From Metarhizium brunneum (taxonomy: Eukaryota > Ascomycota > Sordariomycetes > Hypocreales > Clavicipitaceae): a stretch of 64,000 nucleotides of DNA. Position numbers and translations under genes: made by a program. The notes beneath the pieces are model-generated. The model was not told the DNA's origin. It worked only from the letters and a program-made list of their open reading frames with translations, and did not search any database. Below, piece by piece: positions 1 to 11,224 of this stretch. Within the stretch, counting starts at the first letter, position 1. Each line of letters starts with the position of its first letter. The stretch lies in the NCBI RefSeq assembly GCF_013426205.1, contig NC_089426.1, positions 496,001 to 560,000 of the forward strand, read 5' to 3'.

Positions 1-2620
1 CCATTGCTCTTTCTGTGTAAATTATCACCACATCGCGTGAGACTAGTCTGGCCTTACAAGGGTTATGAATCTCGAACACATGCTCTGGTTTTTTTTGCAC
101 TCAGCGCACCGAGAGTTTACATTACGTTTACAAAAGAAAATAATGGATGGGAAAGGGTGGCAGATTGGTGAATCTGAATCGACGGCCCCCAGGGTCTCTT
201 TTGTTTGGCGACGATTGAAAAGGTCGAAACAAATAGGACCTGGACATGCACCGACTGCAAGACTTCACATATTCGCTACTAAAGCACTAGGCAGGTGCTG
301 GCTAGAAAGTGCTTCTTGGATTTCTTCACAAGCATGGTTGGAGCACTTCTGGTCCCCGCTGGGCAAACAGTTTCTGCATTAGCTCGGACGGCGTCACAGT
401 CTCAGTGCTTATCTTAGACTTTGCTGGTTGGTTTCCGCTGAGGCGAAACGCAGAATTAAGCTAAATCACCAGAATGATTATAGTGAACCTCATTGTTTCG
501 AGAGTTGGTTGCGTTTGCTCTTGAGCCCTTCCCTGAATGTAATGAATCCTTGGTGTGCTAAGTTGTTATGGTTTAAAATTTAAGTGGCGGGCGAGAAGAT
601 GATTCTTTATACCTCTTTAATGCATAGCAGTCGGTGAAAAACAGAGAGGAAGAGAGAGAGAGGATCTGAATCTCTGGCACAAGTAGCCTATAAACACTCG
701 CAGCCATTCACAAGCTCGTGTCAATCGACGTCAAGTCCATCAAGAACAGTGTGGCAACGAGCTAATAAGTGATGGAGTTGCATTGGATGGGCCGTCATTG
801 CCTTCAGAGGTAGTGATTGGTGGTAGCTAGGTTTGTTGCCTTTGTTTGTTTGCATTGACTAAGAAAATTGCCAGTAACGTTTAAGACGTGGGAAGTGAGG
901 AAGTTTTAGAAAGAGGGCTTATAAAGACACGTTCATAGCCGTTGCTCTATGAAGATTGTTGGTGTTTCCCTGCAGTAACATACGCTTATCAAGGAGAAGA
1001 AAAAGGTCTAACATGCTCACATCTGTAGCACAGCAACATCAATCCCATATCAGTAATATACACTCAAAAAGACGCAACGCAAGCTAATTCACACATAAAT
1101 ATAGTACCCAGCGACTGTAAACATCTTCCACAGTGTTCAAGACTTTCATAAGCTGTATACGACGTTCCTATTGAATCAGGCAGAACACGACCGCACACTC
1201 GGTTCAACGACGCAAGGAATGGGAGTTGTGGCATCTTGATTTATTCCGAGTGAAATTTGTATATATATCGCTACTTAGAAAACAAAGCGGTGTGGTGTTG
1301 ACTAAAGACAATGCAAACTGCAGTGAATAGTGCCTTGGGTTTTCAAGTAGAGGATCCCGTGGACAAGGGAACTACGCGCAGCAGCTCAGGGGCTTTCAAA
1401 TATTCTAGCCACAAGTTCACAGACATCAGGGACCAAGATGCATGAAGGGGAAGTTCTGAAGACGTAACAAAGGTAATCATCTGACTCAACTTGACTGGTG
1501 CAGGGCCTACAGCCTTTTGTGAAAGAGTGGTACTCGTGACAAGGGTTCAATACAAAAGGCTTGGATTTAATAGCTCAACTCATCTAATAACGTTTTTCGG
1601 TATCAAAGTGCCTTGGCGACTACTACGAAAATTCCAGATGTAGATGTAAATGGTTCTGTTAGAGCAGAGTCAGCATTGGGCTGCGGCTTGACACTATTCT
1701 AAATAACCAGTAAATTCATGCTTGCTTTTTCTTATATGTGTACATGTACAACCCTGAGCTTACTTAGTAGTTTTCAGCTCGCTACTAAGCCAGCCACAAT
1801 AAACTAGGCGCACTTCATTCTGCAGCATGATGGCCTGGGAGAATGCCACTTGCGGGTGACCGACTCCTGGAGGCAAGCCACGGGAAGAGCATTGCTTATG
1901 TGCATAAGCACATGTTTCTCGAGTTGTCCTGACTCCTGTGCATTAGGCATAATGGAATCGGTGTGGTGGATGAGCTGCATATCCGAGGCGATTGGCCCTC
2001 CCTCTTTTGCTTCGTTCACGGTGGCGCCAGTAAATCGTCTTGATTGGGTAAACCTGAATGGGATTGAGTCTCGTCGGCTCCGGGCCACGGTAGCATCGCC
2101 TCGATAACCGACGGCACTTGGGCATCCAGGCCCTTCATCGAAGCTGGTTTGGTTGGCTGGCCATGCCATCCAAAACGTGTCTCACTTCCACGCGCTGTGT
2201 CACACTGCATTATACTTGGCGACTGGGACCTACATCGGCAGCCGGCATAGGTTGGGCGGTTGTTCGCGGAACGCCTGAACCTCTACATTTTACCTGGACA
2301 ACGGGCTATGTGTAGATGACCCTCCACCTGTTTTCTCCCTAGTACGCACTTTGCTTCTGTACTTATGAAGGGGACAACTTGGGCAGTAGAATTAGTGGCG
2401 GCAAACGTCACGGCATGGGAGCTACGTCACTTCAAGATCAACGTGTTGCGAGCTTTTACACATACTGATACATACATAATATGGCACTGCTTAAACACTC
2501 TTGATGGCGTGTCATGGAGTCAAGATGATCCAAATGAGCAGGTTGTATTAACTTGGTAGTCGAGGCATTATATTTACGCAACTTGGCGCCAGTTGCAATG
2601 CCCGTGGTGTTAAACTAACC
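1..2620. other. Spacer without a supportable gene
   Basis: Short overlapping open frames on both strands (for example 65-382 and the nested frames around 1804-2315) have no recognisable domain, signal peptide or intron structure. Apart from a decayed repeat at 1535-1620 I see nothing in it. Confidence 0.5.
1535..1620 (+). repeat. Decayed copy of the dispersed inverted-repeat family
   Basis: The segment begins with CGTGACAAGGG and carries, in the same order as the copy at 5201-5398, a GCTTGGA-like block, an AGCTCAA block and a TATCAAAG...CCTTGG block. It is an incomplete forward-oriented copy with many substitutions, so it is probably an old remnant. Confidence 0.45.
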
Positions 2621-3061
2621 CTAATGAATGATAAAATTGACCTCGAGGTGCTTGTCCTTAATTTCGGTGTACTTGAAACTGTACTTTCGCCCATCGCGAG
2701 TGACATCATAGTGAGAAAGCGTCTTCCATCGCATATCGACGCGCTCCTTCTTTTGCGTGCCGCCCCATTCTGTCTCGTAGTACTCCGGGGTGATGACGAC
2801 ACCAGTCTGAGAGCCAGGGTCCAGCTTGGTCACGATGTCGCCCCATGGCTTATAATTGTGTACGCCAAGGGTGACGATGCAGCTCTCGCCAGTGTTGGCG
2901 AGGAAGCGGAGGGAGCCGGCGGTACCGCTGCCGCCCATGGTCAGGATCTGCGCGCCATTGGTCTCGCCCCAGGTGCCATTTCTAAACACGGTTTTTTCCA
3001 CAATGTGGAAAAACGCGTTTGTATTTTCCTGGTAGATGTGTACTTTGATGGTGTAGGACAT
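2621..3061 (-). CDS. Fungal fruit-body lectin
   Basis: This is a 146-residue protein of the fungal fruit-body lectin family (FB_lectin, the Agaricus bisporus / Xerocomus chrysenteron lectin type), which folds as an actinoporin-like beta-sandwich and binds Gal-GalNAc and GlcNAc glycans. The family pattern is clear from end to end: an N-terminal MSYTIKVHIYQ strand, then LTMGGSGTAGSLRF, FGVHNYK-like LGVHNYKPW, a DIVT segment and a final EVNFII strand. Its length equals that of family members. I chose the ATG at 3061 because it matches the family N-terminus; the frame stays open upstream but that part looks like leader. There is no signal peptide, which is usual for these cytosolic defence-type lectins. 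The gene has no intron. Identification is strong; the biological target is inference. Confidence 0.9.
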   Translation of the reverse strand: MSYTIKVHIYQENTNAFFHIVEKTVFRNGTWGETNGAQILTMGGSGTAGSLRFLANTGESCIVTLGVHNYKPWGDIVTKLDPGSQTGVVITPEYYETEWGGTQKKERVDMRWKTLSHYDVTRDGRKYSFKYTEIKDKHLEVNFIIH

Positions 3062-3962
3062 TTTGTGTGAGTTCCTTGGTTGGAGGGTGTGTAAGTGGGG
3101 GGTGATATGATGTCGCCTTGCTTTGCTTGTAGAGTTGAGTTTGATGAGTGTCTGAAGAATCAAAAGAGACAATATGGCTGACTTGAGGTCTATATATACT
3201 TTTCTTGAAGCCATTACGAGAGAGGGGGAGTGATATACCATGGGCGAGGCATTGCGTAACGTATCCTTGTATGGCAGGGACTTGGAAGAAGTGAAGCACA
3301 TGCAAAAAACAACGCTGTTTTAGGACCCCTCTCTACGTCGTAAAACCTATTGGGTCTTTGGGAGAAGTAAATGATTGGAAGACGGTGTTTCTGTGTCGTA
3401 AAATTTTGATGGAAAAAGCATCAATGTTGCGTTGGAGCCCTTGCTCAGGCAATGCGTGAAGCTGTTTCCGGTGAGACACGGGGGCTTATTGGGTGTAGTT
3501 ATGCCTCAGTCTATCATGAAAAATTTCAACACGGAGTCTGAGTTCTGGAGTAGTCTACGCATATGACATGTCATTTCGTCTTGGGTCTCTACGCTGTACG
3601 TTATGTCATTTCCATGATGCGAGGCTACCAGCCCCGGCGCGGGGTCTTGCTTTGGTGAGTCATTGCACTCATTCACTTTCCACCCTCTGACTGCTGTCGT
3701 GAAATCTTCATTGGCTAATAGTAATACTACAATATGCGTTACGAGACGCTTACGGCCTAGGACGAGTTGCATCCTCATCATACTGGCCATCGCGGGCAGG
3801 CTGTGATACCCTCAAAAGTGACAGAGTGCGACCTGTGAAGTAACCGGGCACAAATCACCTTTGAATTTTAGGCATCAATGACTCCCGATGGAAAGCGGGT
3901 TTGTATATTGAAAATTTTCTCGACTTTGTATCCATGATCGCCCGTTTTCCGAGGTTGAAGTT
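3062..3962. other. Spacer
   Basis: It contains the lectin promoter side. A minus-strand frame at 3506-3790 (94 codons) has no recognisable domain, and I do not call it. Confidence 0.4.
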
Positions 3963-4162
3963 GTGTTACACGGAAATCGCAGGTTACACAAGGGCTACGG
4001 TCACGGGACCTAGGGCAGAAGGTCCTCACCGACTTCTTGTATAAATAGACGGCTTTGGTCCCTCAAGGCCTTGAGGAAAACCAAGGACCTTTGATACCAA
4101 AGACTGTTATTAGTTGAATTGAGCTATTGCTCCAAGCCCTCTTTCCGAGCCCTTGTCACAAG
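3963..4162 (-). repeat. Left terminal inverted repeat
   Basis: This is a 200-bp copy in reverse orientation relative to 5201-5398. It begins GTGTTACACGG and ends CCCTTGTCACAA. Related, more decayed copies occur at 11745-11915 in the same orientation. Confidence 0.6.
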
Positions 4163-5200
4163 TTGCTACCGCACTTCTATCAAAACGACATTTGGGAGGG
4201 GACATGATCAGTTACGTTGACCATTGATACGCAACATTTGGTCTAGGTCCAACGTTGGAGCTGGTGAGGGGGAGGAAAGAGGTAGGAGTAAGAGTAGACA
4301 GAGACTCGGAAGAGGACGCTGGCAGCCGATGGCATCGAGTTCTCGAAAACTGACAAAGCTGGGGCAATGTCGAGGACCAGGGATTGATAAACAATCATGG
4401 AAGCACCATGCCTGAATCAAAACGGACAAAAAGCGTTGCAGTACTTCCAGACACTCTACCAGGTTATAGTTTAAAGATATCCGTAGCTATTCTTAGGAGT
4501 ATTGTAGGTTTAATACATCTGTGCTAGCATATATTCTACCAATAAGTGAGGTATTCCTTACCTCGCTACTTCAACGCTATATCATTTTATTCATCTCCCA
4601 AATAAACCTTACTACTCCTTATATATCTTATATATGACAATACTTATTCAACTATTTCCGCATTGTATTTCCTACCACTCATTTTCCCGCCGTCATGGCG
4701 ACATAGACAGGCTTCTATATCATGATAGCGATATACCACTTAAAATCTCGTCATTTTCCACCACGCTAAATTGCTGTTGTAAACTCAACACCGCTTCTTT
4801 CATTTCAGAACCCTCAACGCCCTCGGTCGTCTTTGCCGGTGTCGCCAATTGGCTTGAATGGCAAGATTCCATCAGCAGAAATCTTAAATTAGCTACTTGG
4901 ACCACTATCAAGGCCAGCGCCAGAGCCTTTGTTATCATTGAACCCGACCGGCTGCAAACATCAGATTTCAATTCGATAGCTTCATCAGTGGCCTGTTTAA
5001 CCGCCCACCAATTATGTAGCTACAGCTTAGCTGGGACAATTCAGTCAGAAGACCTGGAGGCCATCAAGGTTCATTGACGATAAACGCTACGTTGTACGAC
5101 TTTATCGCGGTCCAGGTGGCTAATTCGAGCCTGCTACGGATGTAATCGTGCCATTCAGGCCAATTGGCGATACCGGTCAAGATGACTGTGTTGAACAGCC

Positions 5201-5398
5201 TTGTGTGACAAGGGCTCGTTATGAGGGCTTGGAGCAATTTGGCTCAATTCCGCTAATAGCAGTCTTTTGTATCAAAGGTCCTCGGTTTTCCCTCAAGGCC
5301 TCGTTGACCAAAGGGTTCTTTATAAGAAGTTGGTGAGGGACTTTACCCTAGGCCTCGTGACCGTAGCCCCTGTGCAAAAGGCGATTTCCGTGTAACAC
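5201..5398 (+). repeat. Right terminal inverted repeat
   Basis: This is a 198-bp copy beginning TTGTGTGACAAGGGC and ending CCGTGTAACAC. Related forward copies are at 1535-1620, 15507-15673, 36610-36782 and 38461-38644. Confidence 0.6.
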
Positions 5399-5874
5399 CT
5401 TGTTCGCCAATTATCGTCGGAAATCACTGGGTATTGTATTATTGATGGCGTTACATTCTTCATTGTCAGAGACTATTAGAAAGATGTAATATTGGTTGTG
5501 CGCTGCCTGAAATCCATCGTGGCCGACGACAGGTTGTCCCCAAGTTCAAGGTCATTATCACGGTTCCCACAGCCCTCTGCAGCCAAGGAAGCTGGAGAAA
5601 CATAAACAGTAGATATTCTTGACCTCGAGACCATTCATATTCCCGTCTTTCTACTGGGAGCACGACGATGGCAATGATCCCACGGTTGTGGACGCCGTCA
5701 CTATATCTTGAGTGTGCAAAGTTGTGCAGTGATAGCTAATAGAACACACAACTCTGATGGTGATGTTGGGATATGTGATGAGTAAACAGGTTGTAGTTAC
5801 ATTGATACAAAGACCTAAATCGTCCACATATGGCATTTACATAAACCCAATAGCTATTCAACCTAGCCTAGCTA

Positions 5875-7632
5875 CTAGATCAGGTGATAATCATGCAATA
5901 GCTGGCCGATTTGGTTCTTCTCCAGCTTCTCAAACAACAGCTTCCGTATCCTTTCCGGCATCCACGACGCTAGTTCCTTGCCATCCCTCAGCTGACACGA
6001 CGCATTCAACAAGTGTCTAATGTCGTAGGTTGACGCAAAAACCTCGGGCACGCCGCGATCCACGCCGGCAAGCTGGTACACCGACTCCATGCCCGTCCGA
6101 ACGGAATACTCGGTGGTGAAAATCGTATCGCGCGTCGTCTCGGCAAACTGGCCGATGAAAGCAAAATTCTTCGACCCGGGGGGCACGACGTCGGGACGGT
6201 CTCCAGCCTGCCGCGGCATGAAGAACGACGTGACATAGGGCATCATGACGGGCACGCACTTTGCGCCCGTGGCAGAAAGAGCGGCAATGTCGGCCTCGGG
6301 AACGCCCAGGTGGTACAGCCACTCCTGCGTGATTTCCTCCCCGGTGCAGTCCTGCATCGACTTTTTCACGTAGTTGCCCGGCGTTTCGGTGAGCAGGCTG
6401 TAGACCCAGACCACGATCTGGTCCTCGGGCTGGCTCTTGAAGTGAGGCTGCCGGTTTACCGTCCAGCTCATGAGCCAGTTGGAGTCTCGTACGGTGACGA
6501 TGCCGCCCGTCACGACTTTGCCGCTGAACGGGTCTCGCTTGCAAATCGTTTGGATGTAGGACGGGATGCGAGGGTCCAGCGTCGTCACCGTCGCCGACTG
6601 CCACTTTGTCGCGGCGACGTTGCCGCAGAACACTTCTGGACGACCAAAGTCGGCGCTCTTGGCCGAGATGCGTCGCCAGAGATCCCATGCGGGCGCAGGG
6701 CCGTCTTGCACCGTGGCGGGCGTCTGGTGGTCTCCGAGGTGGGAATTCTCCGTGAGGGAGCCGATGGTGATAAAGACCAGGTCGTCGACGCCAAGGTCCC
6801 TGCCGCCCTTTTGGCCATCTTGCACCCAGTGGATGAACGTGGCCTTCTTCTCATGGTCGGTCATGTCGAAATCCACATCGTGAACCGTGGTGTTGAATTG
6901 AAACCGGACGCCCTGATCCTCCAGCCACTTGTGCAGCGGCAGCACCAGCGACTCGTACTGGTTGTACTTTGTAAATTTGAGCGTGGAGAAGTCGGGCATG
7001 CCGTGGATGTGGTTCACAAATCGGTGCAGATAGAGCTTCATCTCCAGCGCAGAGTGCCAGGTCTGGAATGCAAACATGGTTTGCCAGTACAGCCAAAAGT
7101 TGCTCTGGAAAAAGTCGTGCCCAAATACCTCATCGATTCTCTTGTTTTCCACTTGCTGTCTAGATGCCAGGAAAAGCCCGACCATTTCTTTCTGCGCAGC
7201 CTCACTCAGCGTGAACAGCTTGCCGGTTTGGGCGTCCTGGCCGCGTTGAATCGTCGCGCGCTGCAACGAGTAGTTGGGGTCGCGTTTGTTTAACCAGTAG
7301 AACTCGTCCAAGACACTGGCTCCTTTTTCCTCGATGGATGGTACGGAGCGAAACAGATCCCAGAGACACTCAAAGTGCGCCTCCATTTCGCGGCCGCCGC
7401 GAATGACGAAGCCCTTCTCGGGGACTTTGAGGCCATCCAAGGCGCCGCCGGGAATGTGTAGCTCTTCGAGAATGGTGATGTTTTTGCCGGGCATTTGGGC
7501 ATCCCGGACCAGAAAGGCAGCGGCTGAAAGTCCGGCCAGGCCAGAGCCAACAATCCAGGCATGCTTGTTGTCAATACCCTCGGGTTTGAGCGGCCTAGCA
7601 AAGGCCTCGTAATTGCCACTGCTGTGGTACAT
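5875..7632 (-). CDS. Oleate hydratase (MCRA family flavoprotein)
   Basis: The 585-residue product belongs to the myosin-cross-reactive-antigen family of FAD-dependent fatty acid hydratases, which add water across the cis-9 double bond of oleic acid to give 10-hydroxystearate (EC 4.2.1.53). The start MYHSSGNYEAFARPLKPEG and the nucleotide-binding motif VGSGLAGLS (about residues 28-36) followed by ILEE...PGGALDG are diagnostic, as are the later FIGQFAETTRDTIFTTEYS segment near residue 500 and the C-terminal TYDIRHL. Length is that of the family. There is no signal peptide and no intron. Bacterial members are very similar in layout, so an old bacterial origin is possible, though many fungi carry this gene. 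The role is probably fatty acid detoxification or oxylipin-like metabolism; that part is inference. Confidence 0.93.
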   Translation of the reverse strand: MYHSSGNYEAFARPLKPEGIDNKHAWIVGSGLAGLSAAAFLVRDAQMPGKNITILEELHIPGGALDGLKVPEKGFVIRGGREMEAHFECLWDLFRSVPSIEEKGASVLDEFYWLNKRDPNYSLQRATIQRGQDAQTGKLFTLSEAAQKEMVGLFLASRQQVENKRIDEVFGHDFFQSNFWLYWQTMFAFQTWHSALEMKLYLHRFVNHIHGMPDFSTLKFTKYNQYESLVLPLHKWLEDQGVRFQFNTTVHDVDFDMTDHEKKATFIHWVQDGQKGGRDLGVDDLVFITIGSLTENSHLGDHQTPATVQDGPAPAWDLWRRISAKSADFGRPEVFCGNVAATKWQSATVTTLDPRIPSYIQTICKRDPFSGKVVTGGIVTVRDSNWLMSWTVNRQPHFKSQPEDQIVVWVYSLLTETPGNYVKKSMQDCTGEEITQEWLYHLGVPEADIAALSATGAKCVPVMMPYVTSFFMPRQAGDRPDVVPPGSKNFAFIGQFAETTRDTIFTTEYSVRTGMESVYQLAGVDRGVPEVFASTYDIRHLLNASCQLRDGKELASWMPERIRKLLFEKLEKNQIGQLLHDYHLI

Positions 7633-8653
7633 TGTTGAGGAAGGTATCCGTTTGATTTGGGTGTAACGACGTGCATTTTTCGACGTGATGCCATTTCGTT
7701 TTTATATCTCGAATGGTGACCTGCCGTTTGCGGCTGAGATGCTGAACCCACCAATATTGCCTCCAGTCGATGGCGTTTTATCGTATGTTTATTCCAAGTT
7801 GGTGCTCTCCATCATGCGACCGGCCGGAAATGGCGGAGGTGGCGGGAAGTTGAACCCGGGGTTTTAACCGCAATAGTTCAGCGCCTCAACCATGATTGGC
7901 TTTTGCCAACCGCGTCGGAGGGCTTCGGGTTCGTTGATTGATCGCTCGTATTGAGTGGAATGGAAATGGTTTGGTAAGGTTGAGTTGAATCGTGGTGCCA
8001 TTTGCTGACATGTGATGGCCGGCGTTTGTGGCGTCGCGCATCGCACGTATTCCTCGATTCTGTAGCATCTGCAGCCAGGTGTGACTGAGGATGGAAATTC
8101 TCTGACTGAAAATGTCAATAGAGTTAAAAAAGAGAGTGTAACATGGCATGGCCGGTGTGAGTATTGACCCCACCAGACACGCAGTGTCTCGGGAGAGTTT
8201 CGCGCTTATCGCAACCAGTCGGCGGCTATATTATATCATTGACAAATTGTCTCAGATAGATTGATGTTTTGGGCTTGGATTTGAGCAGGACAGCGTCTCG
8301 AAACCTTTTGCATGACTCGGGGTTCGGCCAGGCCGAATGTGCAAGTGCACATACCTAGCCGCACTCTTCTCTCTTTGCATCAGGATGTCTCTATTAACAT
8401 CTGGTCCATCTTTCCACGGCTCTCAGGAAGCATTCGAGTAGGAACAAGTTATCCGTTAATTCCGCCAAAAAAGCTCTCTGAATAGGCTACCACCTCGATT
8501 TTTGCTAGAAAATTTCGGTAAATTCCTTCAGTTTCGCAAGAAAACACCCAGGAATGTGATTTTGATGTCATTGGCTATCTAATTTATCTACGTGCTATAC
8601 TTTCGTGGGATCAAAATGAATATTATGCTTGATGCTGGCATCGCACCAAAAAA
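7633..8653. other. Spacer
   Basis: This is the promoter side of the oleate hydratase followed by spacer. Small minus-strand frames at 7864-8173 overlap each other in two frames and have no domain; I see no gene. Confidence 0.5.
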
Positions 8654-8735
8654 GCGTAATTGGTTTAGTGGTAAAATTCTCCGTTGCCATCCGGGCAGCG
8701 TCGGGGAGCCCTGGGTTCGATTCCCAGATTACGCA
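8654..8735 (+). tRNA. tRNA-Gly(GCC) with an 11-nt intron
   Basis: The acceptor strand GCGTAAT pairs perfectly with ATTACGC, followed by discriminator A. The D-arm is GTTTAGTGGTAAAA, as in fungal tRNA-Gly. The anticodon stem CTCCG pairs with CGGGG (one G-U) around a loop containing TTGCCA, which sets anticodon GCC. The loop is 18 nt instead of 7, so an intron of about 11 nt sits after the base 3' of the anticodon, the usual place. The T-arm is CTGGG-TTCGATT-CCCAG. Length is 82 nt, or 71 nt without the intron. Confidence 0.93.
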
Positions 8736-8744
8736 ATGCTCTGA

Positions 8745-8750
8745 TTTTTT
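8745..8750 (+). terminator. Pol III terminator of tRNA-Gly
   Basis: A run of six T residues begins 10 nt after the tRNA, as expected for RNA polymerase III termination. Confidence 0.7.
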
Positions 8751-8762
8751 GGTACTTATAGT

Positions 8763-8905
8763 GCATAATAGTATTTATTACGCATAATAGTATTGATTGC
8801 GCATAATAGTATTGATTGCGCATGACGGTATTGATTGCGCATGACGGTATTTATTATGCATGATAGTATATATTATGTATGCATGATAGTATTTATTATG
8901 CATGA
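8763..8905. repeat. 19-bp minisatellite
   Basis: About seven head-to-tail units of GCATAATAGTATTGATTGC and close variants (GCATGACGG..., ...TTTATTATG) follow directly after the tRNA gene. Six units keep exact 19-bp spacing (8763, 8782, 8801, 8820, 8839, 8858); a small insertion then shifts the last two. Confidence 0.85.
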
Positions 8906-9515
8906 CTCACTCAGTACATGCATGGTGCTCCTCTGGTTTGGGTACGACCAGGCACGTACGGCAGTGTTTTTTGCCTTTTTTTTTGCGCCTTTCTCCCCAT
9001 TGACGCTTCTTCTGGGAAGCACTTGAGTGAAAGCTTTGGTCGGACAATCTCGGATAGGGCAGACACAATCCAAGCGCGAGAGCTGTTAAGTCAATAAAAA
9101 TACATGTAGGTACCCGGCAGTATGTATTGACCCCAGGTCCCATTTTTTACACTCTAGTTGTGGACCAACTAACTTGACTCGATGACGCCAGATACATGTA
9201 TTATTCATGCATCCTAAGATAGCCTGGGCTTTACCTGAACCATGACTAGGCGACTGAAACCCTTGCCACGTGGCAAATGAGCAGAGACTTTGCAGTAGCC
9301 AGATTCCAGATGAATTCTCATAAGTAACGGTAGTAATCTTCAGACTTCCGTTCTACCTATTCATGTAGTGACACGACTATGACGTCGCTGCTAAATATTA
9401 ACATTACAAGCTTTACATGGTGCCACATGCTTTAAAAGCTCGTGGCCCATAGAGACGAGCTTCGTCAAAGTCACGCTGCGAATACTTTGTCTAATGGTTT
9501 CGAAACCTCTACAGT
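8906..9515. other. Spacer and upstream region of the mannosyltransferase gene
   Basis: Nothing recognisable; the short frames at 8835-9143 are not supported. Confidence 0.5.
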
Positions 9516-11224
9516 ATGACAAAATTCGAAAAAATCCTTCACCGGCGGCTGAGAGGTGAGAAGTCCTGCTGGCGTCCCACAGTCCCTATTCTAATATCAA
9601 ATGCTTTAATTAGCTTCTCGGGTAGCCATAGGCGTTGCTCTCGGCTTCACGTTTCTATTTATCAGGTTCTACCATAACACCGTCGACCCATTTGCTCAGT
9701 ACGCTGGCAATACTATGCCATGCCCGCCGAGCCGAATCAACGAATATGCCATCAAACCGCCTCCCGCCCAAGATGGCAGGTTTCTCGCTAATCTGTGGGA
9801 CACTCTGCAGCCATTATTCGACCAACACAAACCAGATCCCGCACATATTACTAAACCTTTGGTAGATAAATTGCCGGACAAGGACATCTTGGGAAGCTTC
9901 TTCAATCTTACAAATGGAGAGGCAGAAAATACTAGGGCAAACCACATGGAACTGGTAAAGAAACTACCACCATATCCCAAGGGACACTTTGGCGGCCGTG
10001 GCGTCGTCGTCCTTGCAGGGGGCAGATACTCCGATTTTGCGGCTACGTCGATTGGCATGCTCCGGGAATCAGGAAGCAAGTTGCCAGTCGAGGTATGGCT
10101 CAACGAAGACGGGGACGAGGCGTGGTGTAACGAACTCCCACTGGAGGGGATGGTGTGCAGAAGGCTCACGGACTACATGAACTTGGACGATTTGCCTCAT
10201 CCTTATCAGTGGAAAGTTTTTGCAATGCTTTATTCAACATTCGAAGATATTCTTTTTATAGATGCCGACTCGATACCAGTAAAGAACCCCGACTTTTTGT
10301 TTGACTCGGCTGTCTACAAAAACTACGGCGTGATACTATGGCCAGACTATTGGAAACACACGGGTTCTCCATTACTGCCGTATCTCATCGGTATTAACAG
10401 TACCAGGGAATCAGATATACTAGCATCCGAAACCAGTGTTGAATCGGGGCAGCTGGTTTGGAACAAGAAGACTCACTGGAAGGTATGTACCATCTATAGC
10501 GACTAGACCGTGACAAAGCACTTGTATCGTTACTGACCTAGTCCAGAGCCTCGTTCTTGCTGCCTACTATAACTACTTCGGCCCCGACTTTTGGTATACT
10601 GTTTTCAACAATGGCTGGCTAGGATGGGGCGACAAGGACACGTTTCCCGCGGCTCTTAAGGCTGCTCAACAAGATTATTACCAAGTTTCTCATGAAATAG
10701 TCACCATATTTGTTCAAGGCACGATCGATGGTATAGGAATGCTCCAGCCAGATCCCACCAACAAGGCCGAGCACAAGCCGCTATTTCTACACATGAACAT
10801 GATCAAGTGGGGCGCAAGAGATCTCCTGTGTACCGAGAATTGCGACAAGTTTAAAGACCAGGGAGATCACCCCTTCCATATGATTGACGAAAGGTCGCAG
10901 ATCTACAAGCACCTGCGGGAAGGTATGCGCGTCTTTGCAGTTGGGCAACTGTTCCAGGGCAACATTGACCCGGAACCGGACATGTGGCGGGTAGTGGAAC
11001 ACAATGCCTGTAGAACTAGCCGGGCAAATTGGCATATGTGCAAAAATGCCCGGAGCCACATGGAGAGAACCTTTGGCTTTGATTTCACCGAGTATCGCGA
11101 AGAGATGAATGAGGGCGGAAACGCAAACACACAAATTTGCATTGAGGGGCCTTGGGTGAAGCCATCAAGAGCCAAGCCCAAGCCGAAGAACTGGGCTAAG
11201 GATTATGAGGAGACGTACGAGTGA
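9516..11224 (+). CDS. Alpha-1,2-mannosyltransferase, MNN2-like (GT71)
   Basis: This is a Golgi type II membrane enzyme that adds alpha-1,2-mannose branches to N-glycan outer chains or other mannan, using GDP-mannose. Three exons fit: 9516-9555, 9614-10482 and 10547-11224, joined by GTGAGA...TTAG (58 nt) and GTATGT...CCAG (64 nt), giving 528 residues. The first intron matters: only with it does the protein gain the cytosolic tail MTKFEKILHRRLR and a signal anchor (AIGVALGFTFLFI, about residues 18-30). The catalytic metal-binding DAD motif lies in ILFIDADS at residues 230-232, and GVVVLAGGRYS earlier is typical of the family. A start at 9715 would lose the anchor. The family call is strong; which MNN2/MNN5 subgroup it belongs to cannot be told from this alone. 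Confidence 0.88.

Larger units (their letters stand above)
3963..5398. mobile_element. Non-autonomous element with 200-bp terminal inverted repeats
   Basis: The two ends are inverted copies of one sequence. The left end opens with GTGTTACACGGAAATCGC and the right end closes with its reverse complement; inside each, the ACCAAGGACC, TTGAATTGAGC and CCCTTGTCACA blocks appear in matching order and opposite orientation. The 1.04 kb core (4163-5200) has an open frame at 4634-5077 of 147 codons with no transposase motif that I can see. I could not find a convincing target-site duplication. The structure suggests a MITE-like or gene-fragment-carrying DNA transposon; the superfamily is unknown. Confidence 0.55.

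Noticed and set aside
65..382. 105-codon frame at the window start
   Set aside because: No domain, signal or homology that I recognise, and composition is like spacer.
4634..5077. 147-codon frame in the core of the inverted-repeat element
   Set aside because: No transposase or other domain seen; kept only as a note within the element.
3964..5398. Reading the 200-bp repeats as solo LTRs of a retrotransposon
   Set aside because: The TG...CA-like ends tempted me, but the pair is inverted, which fits terminal inverted repeats and not direct LTRs.
6310..7293. 327-codon plus-strand frame opposite the oleate hydratase
   Set aside because: It is the antisense shadow of a G+C-rich coding region; the minus strand encodes a full oleate hydratase.
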